Position numbers and translations under genes: made by a program. From Rhizophagus clarus (lineage: Eukaryota; Glomeromycota; Glomeromycetes; Glomerales; Glomeraceae), in contig BLAL01000016.1 of the NCBI GenBank assembly GCA_015698045.1, positions 434,001 through 498,000 of the forward strand: a DNA stretch of 64,000 bases, in the 5' to 3' direction. Shown here piece by piece: positions 61,586 through 64,000 of this stretch (position 1 is the first letter of the stretch; every line of letters begins with the position of its first letter). The notes under the pieces were generated by a model. That model did no database searches. It had not been told where the DNA came from and was given only the letters and a program-made list of their open reading frames with translations.

Positions 61586-61830
61586 GTCTTATAGTAGAGA
61601 TGATACTTAATATCTTGCAGAGTCAAGTTGCTTTCATTCATGATTTCAACTGAGAAGTTTGTGATAATTTATTAGTTTAATTTTTTTAATTAGTGATAGT
61701 TTGATCAACTTTTAATACTTACATATTTTACATATGTATTAAATTTATCTTATTAGTTACATTTATTTCTTTTAATTATAGATTCTCTTATTATAATAAA
61801 AATAAAAATAAAAAAATAATTAATATATCT
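61586..61830 (+). repeat. Second copy of the retroelement-like 3' region
   Basis: Colinear with 56447-56690: GATACTTAATATCTTGCAG, ATTTCAACTGAGAAGTTTG, ACATATTTTACATATGTATT, TTTTAATTATAG and an A-rich end of AATAAAAATAAAAATAAA type. Diverged by many substitutions, with no reading frame left. Confidence 0.65.
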
Positions 61831-62149
61831 GTAAAATGTAAAAAAATAAAAAGAAACAAAAAAGAAAAAGTATATATTTTTTAAAAAATAAGCAAAGTCA
61901 TATTTGGTTATTTATATACATGTTAAGATCAAATCACATGTATAAAAATCAGACTAAATTTTAATTGGTTAATAATAGATAAATTAAAAAACTATTATTG
62001 TTAATTTTAATTTCAAAATTTATATATAGTAATATTTTAAATTTATATTAAAATTTGATTTAAACTTTTAGATACTTAATTTTTTTTAATAATATTAATT
62101 TATTTAATATAAATTTAATAAAAATTATAGTTTTTTTATTTAAATATTA

Positions 62150-63440
62150 CAAATTCTAACAAAATTTTCTATTAATAATATTTTATATATACTCTTAGAA
62201 AACCTTAAAAAAAAATCTCTATTTTTTATACAAATATTAAAAATATTAAAAATATTTTTTTTATTTTCTATTTATATTTTAGAAAATTCAAAAAAAAATC
62301 TATTTCCTATACAAATTTGAAAAATCTTAAAAAAAAAATTTTCTATTAAAAATATTTATATGATTTCTAAAAAATTTCACAAAAAAGAAATCTTTACTAG
62401 AATTTTAGTAAATCTTTCTCAAAAAAAAATTTTTATGAAAGAATCTATTCCATATAAATCCTTTTCATATAAACTTTTAGAAAATCTTAAAAAAAAAAAA
62501 TTTTTATTAGATATTCTATACAAACTTTTAAAAATCAAAAAAATTTTATCAAAAATATTTTATATAAATTTAGAAAATTTTTTAAAAAAATTTTCTATCA
62601 GATATTTTATATAAACTCTTTTTATATGAACTTTTAAAAAATCTCTTAAAAGAAAATTTTTTATTAAAAAATCTCATGTAAATCTTTTTTATATGAATTC
62701 TAAAAAATTTTATAAAATAATTTTCTTAGATAGGAATCCTATACAAACTCTTTCTATATAAACTCTTAAAAAATCTTTTAAAAAAATTTCTCTATTAAAA
62801 AATCTCATATGAAACCTTTTTATATGAACTTTTAGAAAATCTTCTAAAAAAAAATTTCTATTAAAAATATCTTATACAAATTCTTTTTTATATGAATTTT
62901 TAGAAAATATAAATTCTTCTTATATAAACTCTTAGAAAATCTCAAAAAAAAATTTTCTATTAAATACTTTATATAAACTTTTAGAAATAAAAAAAAATTT
63001 ATTTATCAAAAATATTCTATACAAATCTTAAGAAATTTCTCAAAAAAAAAAATTTTTTATCAAATATTTTATACAAACTTTTTCTATATGAATTTTTAAA
63101 AAATCTCTTAAAAAATTTTTTATTAAATATCCTATATAAACTCTTTTCATATAAACTTTTAGAAAATCCCAAAAAAAATTTTTTTATTAAAAATCCATAT
63201 GAATTTTTTTTATATAAACTTTTAAAAAATCACTTAAAAAAAATTATTTATCAAATATCCTATACAAACCTTTTTTATATAAACTTTTAAAAAATCTTAA
63301 AAAAAAATTTTCTATTAGATAACTTATACAAACTCTTCTCATATGAACTTTTAAAAAATTTTTTTAAAAAAAATTTTATTAAATATTTCATACAAACTTT
63401 TTCATATAAATTCTTAAAAAATCAAAAAAAAAAATTTTAT
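62150..63440. repeat. ~1.3-kb diverged tandem array
   Basis: Twenty or so irregular units of about 55-80 bp built on TATATAAACTTTTAGAAAATC, then a run of A, TTTTCTATTAAAAATAT and CCTATACAAACTCTTTTT. Unit length varies with the A tract. The 84-codon open frame at 62360-62614 is a by-product of the repeat and shows the same units in its translation. Confidence 0.8.
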
Positions 63441-63457
63441 CAGATACTTTATAACTA

Positions 63458-64000
63458 CAGTTAGATCTCTATATATCAATATAATATATACTGATATTTG
63501 CTTATACTGATAATTTTTAATTTTTCTATTTTTTGACTAATAAAAAAATCTTGTTATACCAATTTTTTATATGATTTTACAATAAATGTATATATAGATT
63601 TGGCTTATATATCAATATGTTAACTATTTAAGATTAGATCACATAAATGAAGTTACATAATTTTTCCAATTCTTAATGTCAGAAAAAAGGAAAGCTATTC
63701 ATAACAGTAAAAAGAGTTATGTTTAGATAGTTATTGATAAAATTGATACAATTTTTCTTTTAAGTCACATGTTTATATATATTAAAATACAACACTTGAA
63801 TATGAAGATATCATATTAAGATAACTATTTTGTATACTTTGAAAATAATTTTTCTAAGTAATATAAGTGTACCCATATATATATATTTTAGCCATTTTGA
63901 AATTAGTAAACATAATAGATATCACATTAATTATTATTATAAGGTTTCAATCATCATATTTAAGAACTGTATTAAAATATTCTATACTGATATTAATCAC
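63458..64000 (+). mobile_element. Possible left end of a Tigger/pogo-like element, cut by the window edge
   Basis: CAGTTAGATCTCTATATATC at 63458 is preceded by TA, as at the ends of Tigger-type Tc1/mariner elements. About 200 bp inside, an ATG at 63676 opens MSEKRKAIHNSKKSYV before a stop, resembling the basic start of pogo/CENP-B-like transposases. The rest appears decayed. The right end is not in the window. Confidence 0.35.

Noticed and set aside
62360..62614. 84-codon Lys/Ile frame
   Set aside because: Artefact of the tandem array; its translation repeats with the DNA unit.

Overview
The window looks like a nuclear contig of a filamentous fungus. Genes carry many short introns (roughly 45-190 bp, GT..AG), intergenic DNA is very A+T-rich with long A and T tracts, and the repertoire is fungal (Ecl1-type zinc protein, SRF/Mcm1 MADS factor, Edc3). 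The extreme A+T content, asparagine-rich reading frames, decayed hAT and Tc1/mariner-type relics and paralogous HIRAN-SNF2-RING genes resemble arbuscular mycorrhizal fungi such as Rhizophagus. That taxonomic placement is an inference from style, not a database match.

Layout. 1-480 is a tandem array of ~90-bp units, each with a 14-bp palindrome. 544-700 is a 157-bp palindromic MITE. 1242-3226 is a broken lineage-specific gene, split by a frameshift, a second copy of the same MITE and three stop codons. 4095-6176 is a SNF2-RING gene broken by one stop codon. 6180-10240 holds a diverged satellite, a 770-bp hAT-like element and remnants of an Asn-rich gene.

10246-43004 is the gene-dense core, mostly alternating in strand: Ecl1-like protein (-), orphan multi-pass membrane protein (-), tocopherol-cyclase-family protein (+), RPS24 (-), UAP1 (+), EDC3 (-), ERGIC-53-type lectin (+), EHD ATPase (+), COG4 (-), ANP32-type protein (+), riboflavin kinase (+), exosome CSL4 (-), securin-like protein (+), ankyrin protein (-), intact HLTF/Rad5-like protein (+) and MADS-box factor (-). 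I rebuilt the exon chains of all spliced genes here. Reading phase closes in every one, and each ends at a family-appropriate C-terminus. Six gene pairs are head-to-head, and several of these spacers carry CACGTG or ACGCGT sites.

43005-64000 has no credible intact gene. It is extremely A+T-rich and holds decayed repeats: a ~2.3-kb element with inverted ends, palindromic ~80-bp modules and a degenerate TTAGGG tract; a small inverted-repeat element nested in it; a hAT transposase relic; two copies of a retroelement-like 3' region; a ~1.3-kb tandem array; and the edge of a Tigger/pogo-like element.

The core genes are housekeeping: ribosome, RNA decay (EDC3, CSL4), secretory traffic (ERGIC-53, COG4, EHD), cell-wall precursor synthesis (UAP1), flavin synthesis and DNA-damage tolerance (HLTF-like). 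I found no convincing undescribed multi-gene system. The more unusual items are the palindromic array, the broken SNF2 copy 33 kb from its intact paralogue, the GC-AG intron, the ATG-only exon and the telomere-like tract inside a repeat.
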